The notes beneath the pieces were generated by a model. The model was given only the letters and a program-made list of their open reading frames with translations, searched no databases and was not told the origin of the DNA. The position numbers and the translations under genes are program-made. Below, one piece after another: positions 58,601-64,000 of a stretch of 64,000 nt of DNA (positions within the stretch are counted from its first letter, which is position 1; every line of letters starts with the position of its first letter). The DNA comes from Novosphingobium clariflavum (lineage in GTDB: Bacteria > Pseudomonadota > Alphaproteobacteria > Sphingomonadales > Sphingomonadaceae), in NCBI RefSeq assembly GCF_026420865.1, contig NZ_JAPCWC010000001.1, positions 1-64,000 of the forward strand, given 5' to 3'.

Positions 58601-59142
58601 GCGAGAACGTTGAGCAGATCAGCGACTATCGCAACTATCTGCAATTCGAACTGGTGACGACGACGCTCGACGGTGAGCGCGTCACCTCGGACTATGCCAA
58701 GCGGCAGGGCAGCGGTTCGGGCGGCGAGAAGCAGGTGCCGTTCTACATCGCCATGGCCTGCGCGATGTCGAGCGTGTGCCATTCCACCGAGGACAATCGC
58801 GACAACCTCGGCCTTGGCATCATCCTGTTTGACGAGGCGTTCAACGCGCTTGACGGCGGTAACGTCAACTCCTGCCTGGCCCTGCTGCGCGAGTTCAACC
58901 TCCAGGTTTTCGCCTGTGCGCCGATCGAGAAGCTGGGCGTGTTTATGGAGCAGATGGACACGGTGCTCTCCGTGCGCCGCGTCGGCACCACGACGATGCT
59001 CTATGCCGACTACCTCAAGGACGAGGGGCGCACGAAGTTCCGCGAGGCGAACCCGGCGAACGAGCCGTTCGACCTGTTCAAGCAGCGCTTCGAAGAGGAC
59101 CGGACCGATGCCGGGAATGTGGAACCGCAAGCCGTGACGTGA
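55696..59142 (+). CDS. MksB/JetC-like SMC-type ATPase
   Basis: 1148 residues from ATG 55696, which overlaps the JetB-like stop. It is a split ABC-ATPase head with long coiled coils between. Walker A is GPNGAGKSS at 30-38; the ABC signature GSGSGGEKQ lies near 1005; Walker B is LGIILFDEAF with Asp1046 and Glu1047, then the D-loop NALDGGN. Helical arms at about 260-430 and 640-900 flank a central hinge with VEVTDERWVDAAETLLG. The complex loops or compacts DNA; in Wadjet systems it recognises plasmid circles for JetD to cut. No JetD gene is near, so MksB-like chromosome organisation is the safer call. Confidence 0.9.
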   Translation: MIKLSRINLINWYTFERLSIDLRGSTSLIGPNGAGKSSILDAIQVVLTGNNRNYFQLNASANVTAGQTRKVGENRSVFDYCLGRVAGETLRSNCISYVSLVFEREHDGKCWTVGIGMSAVDGEQNEEVLGAFIAPDQSLRDSDFLEDVDGAPYVLPWGELTARLRKVPGFENLGHRPTHFTRRVLTVLGGKGHHADPEKFLKTLKNGLRIREMKSATEFVREFLLDPAGLDVEALRKSVSTWRGLLKKIEDLEVQKQQVGEAIAAYRELTDKTSEETRLRWVAGKAERDRLEEHLRLVTIQHESKLEEQALADRRLTRTREAIARVTEEIREISRALENDTREQAIREFRDLNLPIAQRAHAEADKDYQAYFAAIGGAAGLADRLLLTYGEGEYLRAKEALEALRSRVAGETGLAARDIDQIVTRLVDPLVRYVAAAQDAREGHLRTGATLRGQLRENREQLQTLARGGALVEGPTARLIDYLEAHGIAARPIAELVEVTDERWVDAAETLLGAARDALVVEPRQAQEAIALLRRQRRDYPGTQIVNTTKTGEGTQLAAAGSLADVIETDNPHARAFINRRMNGVRRVETEHDLLRHDRAVTPDCLFASGGSIENRRPAQVHRLGKEASRKNIPVLEELVAGQERSLASSEAQAGALKALVEDIQRFLDVAGSRSLDDLERARQSTAESVAQIRDNIRTLEGERPVEIRERLVGLKADLAEYEEELKNDEKAQRVSGHLVGSASEKLAVARDEFARAEAMFAERDVLAAAEREAALRDFDFLLAEHGKVLPALRNAAQDQAAKARTRVNQLLGQAPQKAYAYAHDAGIAGQFDREAGPEAQLAWLEGQQASIVNNTLSEYRDQAQEARSSIETSLKTDMLVKLHDRIEGAKRQIRTLNRSLQLRPFHGELYRIEVKPDRFYAEIVEIARRVQLNSIDVGALFEEGGAASGLEPSLMKGVERIKRMIDEGENVEQISDYRNYLQFELVTTTLDGERVTSDYAKRQGSGSGGEKQVPFYIAMACAMSSVCHSTEDNRDNLGLGIILFDEAFNALDGGNVNSCLALLREFNLQVFACAPIEKLGVFMEQMDTVLSVRRVGTTTMLYADYLKDEGRTKFREANPANEPFDLFKQRFEEDRTDAGNVEPQAVT

Positions 59143-59175
59143 TTCTGGACCGGCGCTGCATGCGGCCGTGCCCGA

Positions 59176-60096
59176 TCAGCGGGTGGCGAGCGGCGGGGCT
59201 TCCAGCGTGAAGAACGGCTGATCGGCATAGTGGTCGATGAAGGCGCGCAGCGCCGCCGACATGCCGAGGCGCGTGGCGAAGACCATGTGCAGTACGGCGG
59301 CGGTAGTGTGCCATTGCGGCAGGACCCGTTCGAGGCGGCCGGCAGCAATGTCCTGCCGGCAGGCGCGTTCGTGCAGCAGGGCGACGCCGAGGCCTTCGAG
59401 CGCGGCGTCACGCACGATGCTGGAATCGTTGCTGCAAAGGCGCGGATGATGGAGGATGCGCCGCTGCGCGCCCTCGTCGTCGACCAGTTCCCAGCGGTGC
59501 TGCTCGGCATGTTCGCCGACCGAGAGGGTGGGCATCTGCGCCAGCATGTCTATCGCGACGGGCGCGGCGAGATCGGCGAGGAAGCGCGGGGCGGCCACCA
59601 GGATGCGCTGGCCGCGGCCCAGTTGGCGCATCGTCAGCGACAGGTCGGTTTCCTTTTCCAGCTCCACCCGCAAGGCGATGTCATAGCCTTCGCCGATGAT
59701 GTCCACCCGGCGGCTGGTGAGGTGCATGTCGACCCGCACTTGCGGATAGCGGGTGAGGAACGAGGCCAGGCCCTCGGCCCCGAGGAAGCGGGACAGTCCG
59801 GGCGGGCAGGCGATGCGCAGCAGCCCGCTGACATCTTCGCGCGAGCGCTGGGCCACGGCGCGCGTGGCGGCGAGCCCTTCCTCGATGATCTCGCACTGGC
59901 GGTAGACTTCGAGCCCGACATCGGTGACGCGCACGCTGCGGGTGGAGCGTTCGAGCAGGCGTGCGCCGAGGTCGCGTTCCAGCTTGGCTACCCGCTTCGA
60001 CAGCTTGCCGCGTGCGTCGCCGGTGACGCGTTCCGCCGCCGAGAACCCGCCGTGACGGACCACCATCGCGAAGCTGCGCAAGTCCTCGAGATCCAT
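59176..60096 (-). CDS. LysR-family transcriptional regulator
   Basis: 306 residues. The winged helix at 1-62 (MDLEDLRSFAMVVRHGGFSAAERVTGDARGKLSKRVAKLERDLGARLLERSTRSVRVTDVG) is the LysR type, followed by the periplasmic-binding-protein-like effector domain (SGLLRIACPPGLSRFLG, YDIALRVELEKETDLSL). It belongs to the AaeR/DsdC-like group with the usual size. Its target is not evident: the next genes on either side point towards it or away (the SMC operon converges with it), and a perfect inverted repeat lies 40 bases upstream, so autoregulation is likely. Confidence 0.92.
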   Translation of the reverse strand: MDLEDLRSFAMVVRHGGFSAAERVTGDARGKLSKRVAKLERDLGARLLERSTRSVRVTDVGLEVYRQCEIIEEGLAATRAVAQRSREDVSGLLRIACPPGLSRFLGAEGLASFLTRYPQVRVDMHLTSRRVDIIGEGYDIALRVELEKETDLSLTMRQLGRGQRILVAAPRFLADLAAPVAIDMLAQMPTLSVGEHAEQHRWELVDDEGAQRRILHHPRLCSNDSSIVRDAALEGLGVALLHERACRQDIAAGRLERVLPQWHTTAAVLHMVFATRLGMSAALRAFIDHYADQPFFTLEAPPLATR

Positions 60097-60135
60097 CCTT
60101 TGTCATTCCCTGTGAAGCGGTTTCCAACGGGTTGA

Positions 60136-60156
60136 TTGTATCCTTATCGGATACAA
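60136..60156. promoter_or_regulatory. perfect inverted repeat upstream of the LysR gene
   Basis: TTGTATCC-N5-GGATACAA has exact 8-bp arms and ends 40 bases before the LysR start. It is a likely operator for the LysR protein or another dimeric regulator. Confidence 0.6.
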
Positions 60157-60427
60157 AATATTTCCCCGGGGAAACACCGCGGCGCGCGAATCTCGGCAAA
60201 AATACGCAATTTTCTTCGGATATGCAAGAGTTCTGGGGCGATCTGGCGACGGCTGTCTGCGCATCTTGGTCGGCGATGTTCAAAACATTGTTTCCTAATA
60301 GGTCACAATGTCAATGGCCCGGACGTCCGCGGGGGCATTGCCCGCGCGCTGCAGTTTCGTCACGTGCATAGCCCGCCCCTTGCCATGACCTCCGCGCAAT
60401 CGAGGGCACGGACAGGGGGCGCGCATG

Positions 60428-60474
60428 AAAAAGGCCGGCAGGTGGGCCCCGATCGGGAACCGCCTGCCGGCCTT
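60428..60474 (-). terminator. intrinsic terminator after the DUF4198 gene
   Basis: AAGGCCGGCAGG (60431-60442) pairs with CCTGCCGGCCTT (60463-60474). On the minus strand the stem is followed by a run of T. Confidence 0.85.
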
Positions 60475-60502
60475 GCATGGGCTTTCGGAAGGGCGAGGGG
60501 CG

Positions 60503-61447
60503 TTACGGCGTCATCACTTCGAGCGTGGCGGCGTAGGACATCTTGCGGGCCTCGGCGCGCTTTTCGCTCGGGTGCTTGTCCTCGGCCTCGGCATGGATCC
60601 AGTACAGTCCGGCGCTTGGCCAGTTGATCGTCACGACGCCGTCGGCACCGGTGGTGTGTTCGGTTTCGCCGGTCTCCTCACGGTACCGCACGCCGCCGGC
60701 GATGACGGTGACCTTGACCCCGGCCGCCGGCTTGCCGTCGATCAGGAAGCGGAATTGCGCTACTTCGCCCGCTGCGACCGAGTTGGGGGGGGTGATGGGG
60801 GCGAATTCCAGTCCGGTGCCGGTGGGCTTGAACACCGTGTCCGTGGGCGCCCCTGCGGTGACGAAGGTCTCGGTCTTCGAGATGTTTTCCACCAGATGGA
60901 GGTCGGTCGCGTTGGCGGGGATGTCCTGCAGTGCAACCGGCGGCAGGCGGCTTTCACCGCCGGGGCCGCCAGGGCTGCCGGGGCCACCTGGGCCTCCCGG
61001 ACCGCCGGGGCCGGCCATTCCACCAGGGGCGCCTGCTGGTCGCGGCGGGCCGCCGCGGCCGCCGACGCGGCGCTCTACGCCGTCCAGTATGAAGGTGCCG
61101 CTTACCTGTGTCTGGCCGCTCGAGATCTTCCAGGTACCTTCCTGGTCGATCTTGAGGTCAAACACCGAGCGGAATCGGCCCTGGACCGCGTTGTAGGGTT
61201 CGGCCGCCGTGCCGTCGGGGCGGGTGGCGGTGATCGAGGCGAGCTGGATCGGCCGATGGTCCATCGAGAAGACGTGGTCCGATCCGGCGGCATCGAAGGT
61301 CACCACGCCGCTGGTTCCGGCAAGGCTGGTGGTCGAAGGCAGGATGAACGGGCTGTCGGCCTGCGCGGCAGGCGCGCCGATGGCAGCTAGCACGGGGCCT
61401 GCGAGCAGGGCGGCGCCAAGGCGCCAGCGGCGAAGGGGCGATGTCAT
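60503..61447 (-). CDS. exported DUF4198-type protein with collagen-like insert
   Basis: 314 residues from ATG 61447 (MTSPLRRWRLGAALLAG). A signal peptide ends near AAQA. The two beta-sandwich halves (about 30-120 HPFILPSTT-type text, and 180-314 with GEVAQFRFLIDGKPAAGVKVTVIAGG and LYWIHAEAEDKH) match the DUF4198 family of periplasmic proteins found with metal and TonB genes. Between them, at about 128-165, is a Gly-Pro-Gly-rich run of collagen-like repeats, an unusual insert that may be a flexible or sticky linker. It lies 13 bases from the DUF2271 gene, so both form one unit. Confidence 0.85.
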   Translation of the reverse strand: MTSPLRRWRLGAALLAGPVLAAIGAPAAQADSPFILPSTTSLAGTSGVVTFDAAGSDHVFSMDHRPIQLASITATRPDGTAAEPYNAVQGRFRSVFDLKIDQEGTWKISSGQTQVSGTFILDGVERRVGGRGGPPRPAGAPGGMAGPGGPGGPGGPGSPGGPGGESRLPPVALQDIPANATDLHLVENISKTETFVTAGAPTDTVFKPTGTGLEFAPITPPNSVAAGEVAQFRFLIDGKPAAGVKVTVIAGGVRYREETGETEHTTGADGVVTINWPSAGLYWIHAEAEDKHPSEKRAEARKMSYAATLEVMTP

Positions 61448-61460
61448 GGTCCTGGCTTCC

Positions 61461-61958
61461 TCAGCGGGTGGAGACGGTGACGGCGCCCAGTTCGGTCTTG
61501 CCGCTGGTGCGGCCGCCGCTCTTGGGCACGGTGATCGGCACCGAGACGAGTTCGCGGCCGCCATGTTCGCGCGCGGCCTCGACGTTGAACACGTAATTGC
61601 CGGGGGCCAGGTCCTTGGGCAGCGGGATCGTGTAGGTGCCCGGCCCGCGCGTCGCGCCGCTGACGCCGTCGGCGGGCAGGCGCATCGAGCGTCCGCCCTT
61701 GCGCCACCACGAACGCAAGTCGGTGAGCCACTTGGTGCCCGCCTCGTTGCCGCCGCGCTTGGCGACTTCGTACCACACGAAGACCGAGCGGATCTGGCCA
61801 TTGCCGCCCACCGGCTCCAGCCAGCCTGCGACATAGGGCTTCTTGTATTCGGCGACCGGCACGCGCGGCAGGGTGACGGTGACAGTGGCGGCGGAAGCCG
61901 CGGTGGCGACGGGGGCGACAAGCGCGCCGGTCAGCAGTGCAAACTTGGCGTGACGCAT
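61461..61958 (-). CDS. exported DUF2271 protein
   Basis: 165 residues from ATG 61958, with AGGGAAG upstream. Signal peptide MRHAKFALLTGALVAPVATAAS, then a beta-sandwich with VTLPRVPVAEYKKPYVAGWLE, the IRSVFVWYEV strand, TKWLTDLRSWWRK and GPGTYTIPLPKDLAPGNYVFNVEAARE. In other genomes DUF2271 genes travel with PepSY, DUF4198 and ApbE (FMN transferase) genes, which points to flavin- or metal-linked periplasmic chemistry. Only the DUF4198 partner is seen here. First gene of a two-gene minus-strand unit. Confidence 0.88.
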   Translation of the reverse strand: MRHAKFALLTGALVAPVATAASAATVTVTLPRVPVAEYKKPYVAGWLEPVGGNGQIRSVFVWYEVAKRGGNEAGTKWLTDLRSWWRKGGRSMRLPADGVSGATRGPGTYTIPLPKDLAPGNYVFNVEAAREHGGRELVSVPITVPKSGGRTSGKTELGAVTVSTR

Positions 61959-62399
61959 CGGAATTACGCTTCCCTTCGTGCAGGCGATGATCACCGGGGC
62001 AGCCTCATCCCGAGACGCCGCCATGCGCTGCGCCGCCCCTATTGGGCTCCCCTGGTGCGAAAGGCCGTTCAGGCCCTCTGTTCTGCCGATTACGGCGATT
62101 GCGTAGCATTTGCAATAAAGGCACCAAGGGCGCACCCGTAATAAATGGTATCAGGGCGGCACCGCGTGCGTTGAGCCCCGCTCAACGCCTTGTTGAATGG
62201 ATCGGTCCGGTCCGGCGGCGAAAAACATCGCTGCGGCATTGCCTTGGCCGCAAACCCGCGCGATAGGATGGGGCAACAGGGATCGCCGGGAATATCGGCC
62301 AGATCCGCGTTCCGACCGGCGACGTGTGACGTCCTTTCCGCCGGAAGGCGCGGATGATGTTTGCTGGCGGTCGCACGATTGGCGGACAGGTGAACGACG
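61959..62399. other. divergent intergenic region
   Basis: About 441 bases between the DUF2271 gene and the iron-sulfur subunit gene. A hairpin GCGTTGAGC-CCC-GCTCAACGC (62168-62188, 9-bp stem, 3-base loop) stands near its centre without a T run, so it is more like an operator or RNA element than a terminator. No gene is seen. Confidence 0.55.
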
Positions 62400-63029
62400 A
62401 TGCAACTCCAGGTCAACGGACAGGCGCATGAAGTCGAGGCAGAGGCGGACATGCCGCTGCTTTGGGTGCTGCGCGACGAACTCGGCATGACGGGTACGAA
62501 ATACGGCTGCGGGCTGGCCCAGTGCGGCGCCTGTTCGGTGCTGGTCGACGGGGTGATCACCCGCTCCTGCGTGACGCCGCTGGACAGCGTGGCAGGCAAG
62601 GCCGTGACCACGATCGAGGCGGTGGAACAGGACGGGATCGGCAAGCGCGTGGTGGATGCCTGGGTCCGCCACCAGGTGCCGCAGTGCGGCTATTGCCAGT
62701 CCGGCCAGGTCATGGCCGCGCTCGCCCTGCTTAAGGAAAAGGCAAGGCCCAGCCAGGAGGATGTCCGCGCGGCGATGGTGAACTTGTGCCGCTGCGGCAC
62801 CTATAACGCCATTCATGCGGCGCTGACCGACCTCGCCGGGCTTGCCGATACCGCTGCCGCCGCGCCGGCGGGCGGGGCGCAAGACGCAGAGGGGCCATCG
62901 ACTGCGACGGTTGCTGCCGCCGTGGCAGGCGGCGCTGCGGTGGTCGCGGGCTCGGCCTATCTGCTGGCCCGGCGCGGCAAGGCAGGCGAAACCGGTCAAG
63001 GCGCCGCCGATGGACAGGAGGACGCGTGA
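62400..63029 (+). CDS. [2Fe-2S] subunit of an isoquinoline-oxidoreductase-type molybdenum enzyme
   Basis: 209 residues from ATG 62400. The plant-type ferredoxin domain binds cluster II with KYGCGLAQCGACSVLVDG and a fourth Cys in TRSCVTP. The helical domain binds cluster I with VPQCGYCQSGQVM and NLCRCGTYN. This is the small subunit of xanthine-dehydrogenase-family hydroxylases of the IorA type. The usual size is about 150-160; here an extra tail of about 50 residues carries a hydrophobic run (AAAVAGGAAVVAGSAYLLA) that looks like a membrane anchor. Its stop overlaps the start of the large subunit gene. It passes electrons from the molybdenum site onward, perhaps to a membrane acceptor. Confidence 0.92.
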   Translation: MQLQVNGQAHEVEAEADMPLLWVLRDELGMTGTKYGCGLAQCGACSVLVDGVITRSCVTPLDSVAGKAVTTIEAVEQDGIGKRVVDAWVRHQVPQCGYCQSGQVMAALALLKEKARPSQEDVRAAMVNLCRCGTYNAIHAALTDLAGLADTAAAAPAGGAQDAEGPSTATVAAAVAGGAAVVAGSAYLLARRGKAGETGQGAADGQEDA

Positions 63030-64000
63030 TGGCCACTCTCCTCGACAGCCATACCGTAACCGATAGCGAGGCTCGCTTCCCGGCGCAGGATCCGGTCAAC
63101 ATCTCGCGCCGGGGCGTGCTGCTGGGCACGGCGGGCGCTGCAAGCGGCGCGCTGGTGATCGGCTTCGGCCTGCCAGTGGGCACTGCCCGCGCGCAGGCCG
63201 CGGCGCCTGCGCCGATCCCGGTGCGCGTCCCCGCGTTCCTTGAAATCCGCCCCGACAACACTGTGCGGTTCCTCAGCCCGTTCATGGAAGGCGGGCAGGG
63301 CGTGTTCACCGCGATGGCGCAGATCGTCGGCGAGGAACTCGACATGGACCCGGCGCGCTTCGTGGTCGAGGCGGCGCCTGCGGGCAAGGTGTTCCAGGTC
63401 ATGGACGGGGGCATGCGCATCACCGGCGGCAGCATGTCGGTGCGCCTGACGTACGAGACGATGCGGCGGCTCGGCGCCAGTGCGCGCATGATGCTGCTGG
63501 AGGCGGCGGCGCACCGGCTGGGCGTGGCCGCGGCCGAACTCACCACCGAGCCCGGGCGGGTGCTTCATGCCGGTTCTGGGCGCTCGCTGGCCTATGGCGA
63601 GCTGGCGGGCGGCGCGCTCGACCTTGCGGTGCCGGATCCTGCGATCGTCAAGCTCAAGGACCCGGCCACCTTCCGCTGGATCGGCAAGCCGGTCGCGCGG
63701 CTCGACATGCACGACAAGGCCACCGGCAAGGCGATCTACGCGATCGACTGCAAGGTCGACGGCATGCTCCATGCGGCCGTCCAGCATGCGCCGCGTCTGG
63801 GCCTCACGGTGGCGAGCATCGCCAACGAGGCGGAAGTCGCGGCCATGCGCGGGGTCCATTCGGTGCACCGCATCGGCGGCGCCGTGGCGGTCGTGGCCGA
63901 GCGCTGGTGGCATGCCAAGCGCGCGGCCGAGGCGCTCAGGGTGGAGTGGCAGGATCCGGGCAAGGACACTGACGTTCGATACATGCCCGCCGACTTTTCG
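63029..64000 (+). CDS. molybdopterin-binding subunit of an IorB-type hydroxylase, 3'-truncated
   Basis: At least 324 residues; the gene runs off the right edge. ATG 63029 is preceded by AGGAGG with good spacing and overlaps the small-subunit stop. The N terminus has a twin-arginine signal (ISRRGVLLGTAGAASGALVIGFGL), so the folded enzyme is exported through Tat, as for IorB-type aldehyde or heterocycle oxidoreductases. The visible part holds the first molybdopterin domain with FLSPFMEGGQGVFTAMAQIVGEEL and the start of the aldehyde-oxidase a/b hammerhead (KATGKAIYAIDCKVDGMLHAAVQHAP). It hydroxylates a carbon next to nitrogen, or an aldehyde, with water-derived oxygen. The catalytic Glu is outside the window. 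Confidence 0.92.
   Translation, partial: MATLLDSHTVTDSEARFPAQDPVNISRRGVLLGTAGAASGALVIGFGLPVGTARAQAAAPAPIPVRVPAFLEIRPDNTVRFLSPFMEGGQGVFTAMAQIVGEELDMDPARFVVEAAPAGKVFQVMDGGMRITGGSMSVRLTYETMRRLGASARMMLLEAAAHRLGVAAAELTTEPGRVLHAGSGRSLAYGELAGGALDLAVPDPAIVKLKDPATFRWIGKPVARLDMHDKATGKAIYAIDCKVDGMLHAAVQHAPRLGLTVASIANEAEVAAMRGVHSVHRIGGAVAVVAERWWHAKRAAEALRVEWQDPGKDTDVRYMPADFS

Larger units (their letters stand above)
60097..60502. other. intergenic region, LysR promoter and DUF4198 terminator
   Basis: About 406 bases. It contains the palindrome at 60136-60156, a second inverted repeat ACATTGT-N13-ACAATGT at 60285-60311, and the hairpin at 60428-60474. Short open frames here show no family resemblance, so no gene is called. 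Confidence 0.6.

Noticed and set aside
55384..59130. Very long open frame (over 1200 codons) antisense to the SMC-like ATPase
   Set aside because: High GC at third positions leaves the antisense frame open; it has no family motif or start site, and the sense frame has Walker and signature motifs.
53532..59142. Complete Wadjet anti-plasmid system
   Set aside because: The JetD nuclease gene is missing from the whole window, so I call an Mks/Jet-like complex only.
60132..60371. Small gene upstream of the LysR regulator
   Set aside because: No ribosome site and no family resemblance, and it runs across the palindrome at 60136.

Overview
This 64 kb window is high-GC DNA with the gene style of an alphaproteobacterial sphingomonad; Novosphingobium or a close relative is my best guess. 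The reasons are two long TonB-dependent receptors, a spinster-type MFS carrier, stacked acyl-CoA catabolism genes, and a palindromic repeat built on GCTTCGACAGGCTCAG. The genus is inference. I see no rRNA, tRNA, CRISPR array, transposase or integrase. The first and last genes are cut by the window edges.

Layout. (1) 1-6333: a carbohydrate operon with a sugar-porter MFS carrier, a secreted GH43 glycosidase, a secreted GH2 beta-galactosidase and a ROK fructokinase. (2) 6346-39009: a large catabolic island. It has a Rieske oxygenase, two thiolases, an AMP-forming acyl-CoA ligase, an IclR regulator, a carboxymuconolactone-decarboxylase-like protein, an SMP-30 lactonase-like protein, two adjacent acyl-CoA dehydrogenases and a Baeyer-Villiger-type monooxygenase. 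It continues with a small barrel protein, a TonB receptor, an ADP-forming acyl-CoA synthetase, a third acyl-CoA dehydrogenase, three SDR domains in two genes, two crotonases, a FadB-like fusion, an iron alcohol dehydrogenase, a thioesterase, an MFS carrier, an alkylsulfatase and a succinate-semialdehyde-type dehydrogenase. (3) 39137-48145: a peptide-use module with M24 and M20 peptidases, a TonB receptor, an Lrp/AsnC regulator and a secreted metzincin-like protease. (4) 48253-50613: a DJ-1/PfpI protein, a DEDDh exonuclease and an NrtR-like regulator. (5) 50677-53363: a small operon of a VWA protein, a divergent adenylosuccinate-synthetase-like enzyme and a nicotinamidase-like hydrolase, divergent from the NrtR-like gene. 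(6) 53532-59142: a three-gene SMC-like operon (MksF/E/B = JetA/B/C) with no JetD nuclease gene. (7) 59176-64000: a LysR regulator, DUF4198 and DUF2271 secreted proteins, and the start of an isoquinoline-oxidoreductase-type molybdenum hydroxylase operon.

How the genes work together. The island at 6-39 kb looks like one regulon. A 14-bp element close to ATCAC-N4-GTGAT recurs in the gaps in front of most of its transcription units. It is a perfect palindrome next to the IclR gene, the only regulator gene in the island. The enzymes fit uptake, activation, oxygen insertion into a ketone, lactone opening and beta-oxidation of an alicyclic or branched substrate, with an alkylsulfatase that could release an alcohol from a sulfate ester. 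The actual substrate cannot be read from the sequence.

The most novel-looking part is the NrtR / VWA / PurA-like / PncA-like set. Its PurA-like enzyme keeps the catalytic Asp and His but has lost the usual aspartate-binding loop, and the set lies directly upstream of the condensin-like operon.
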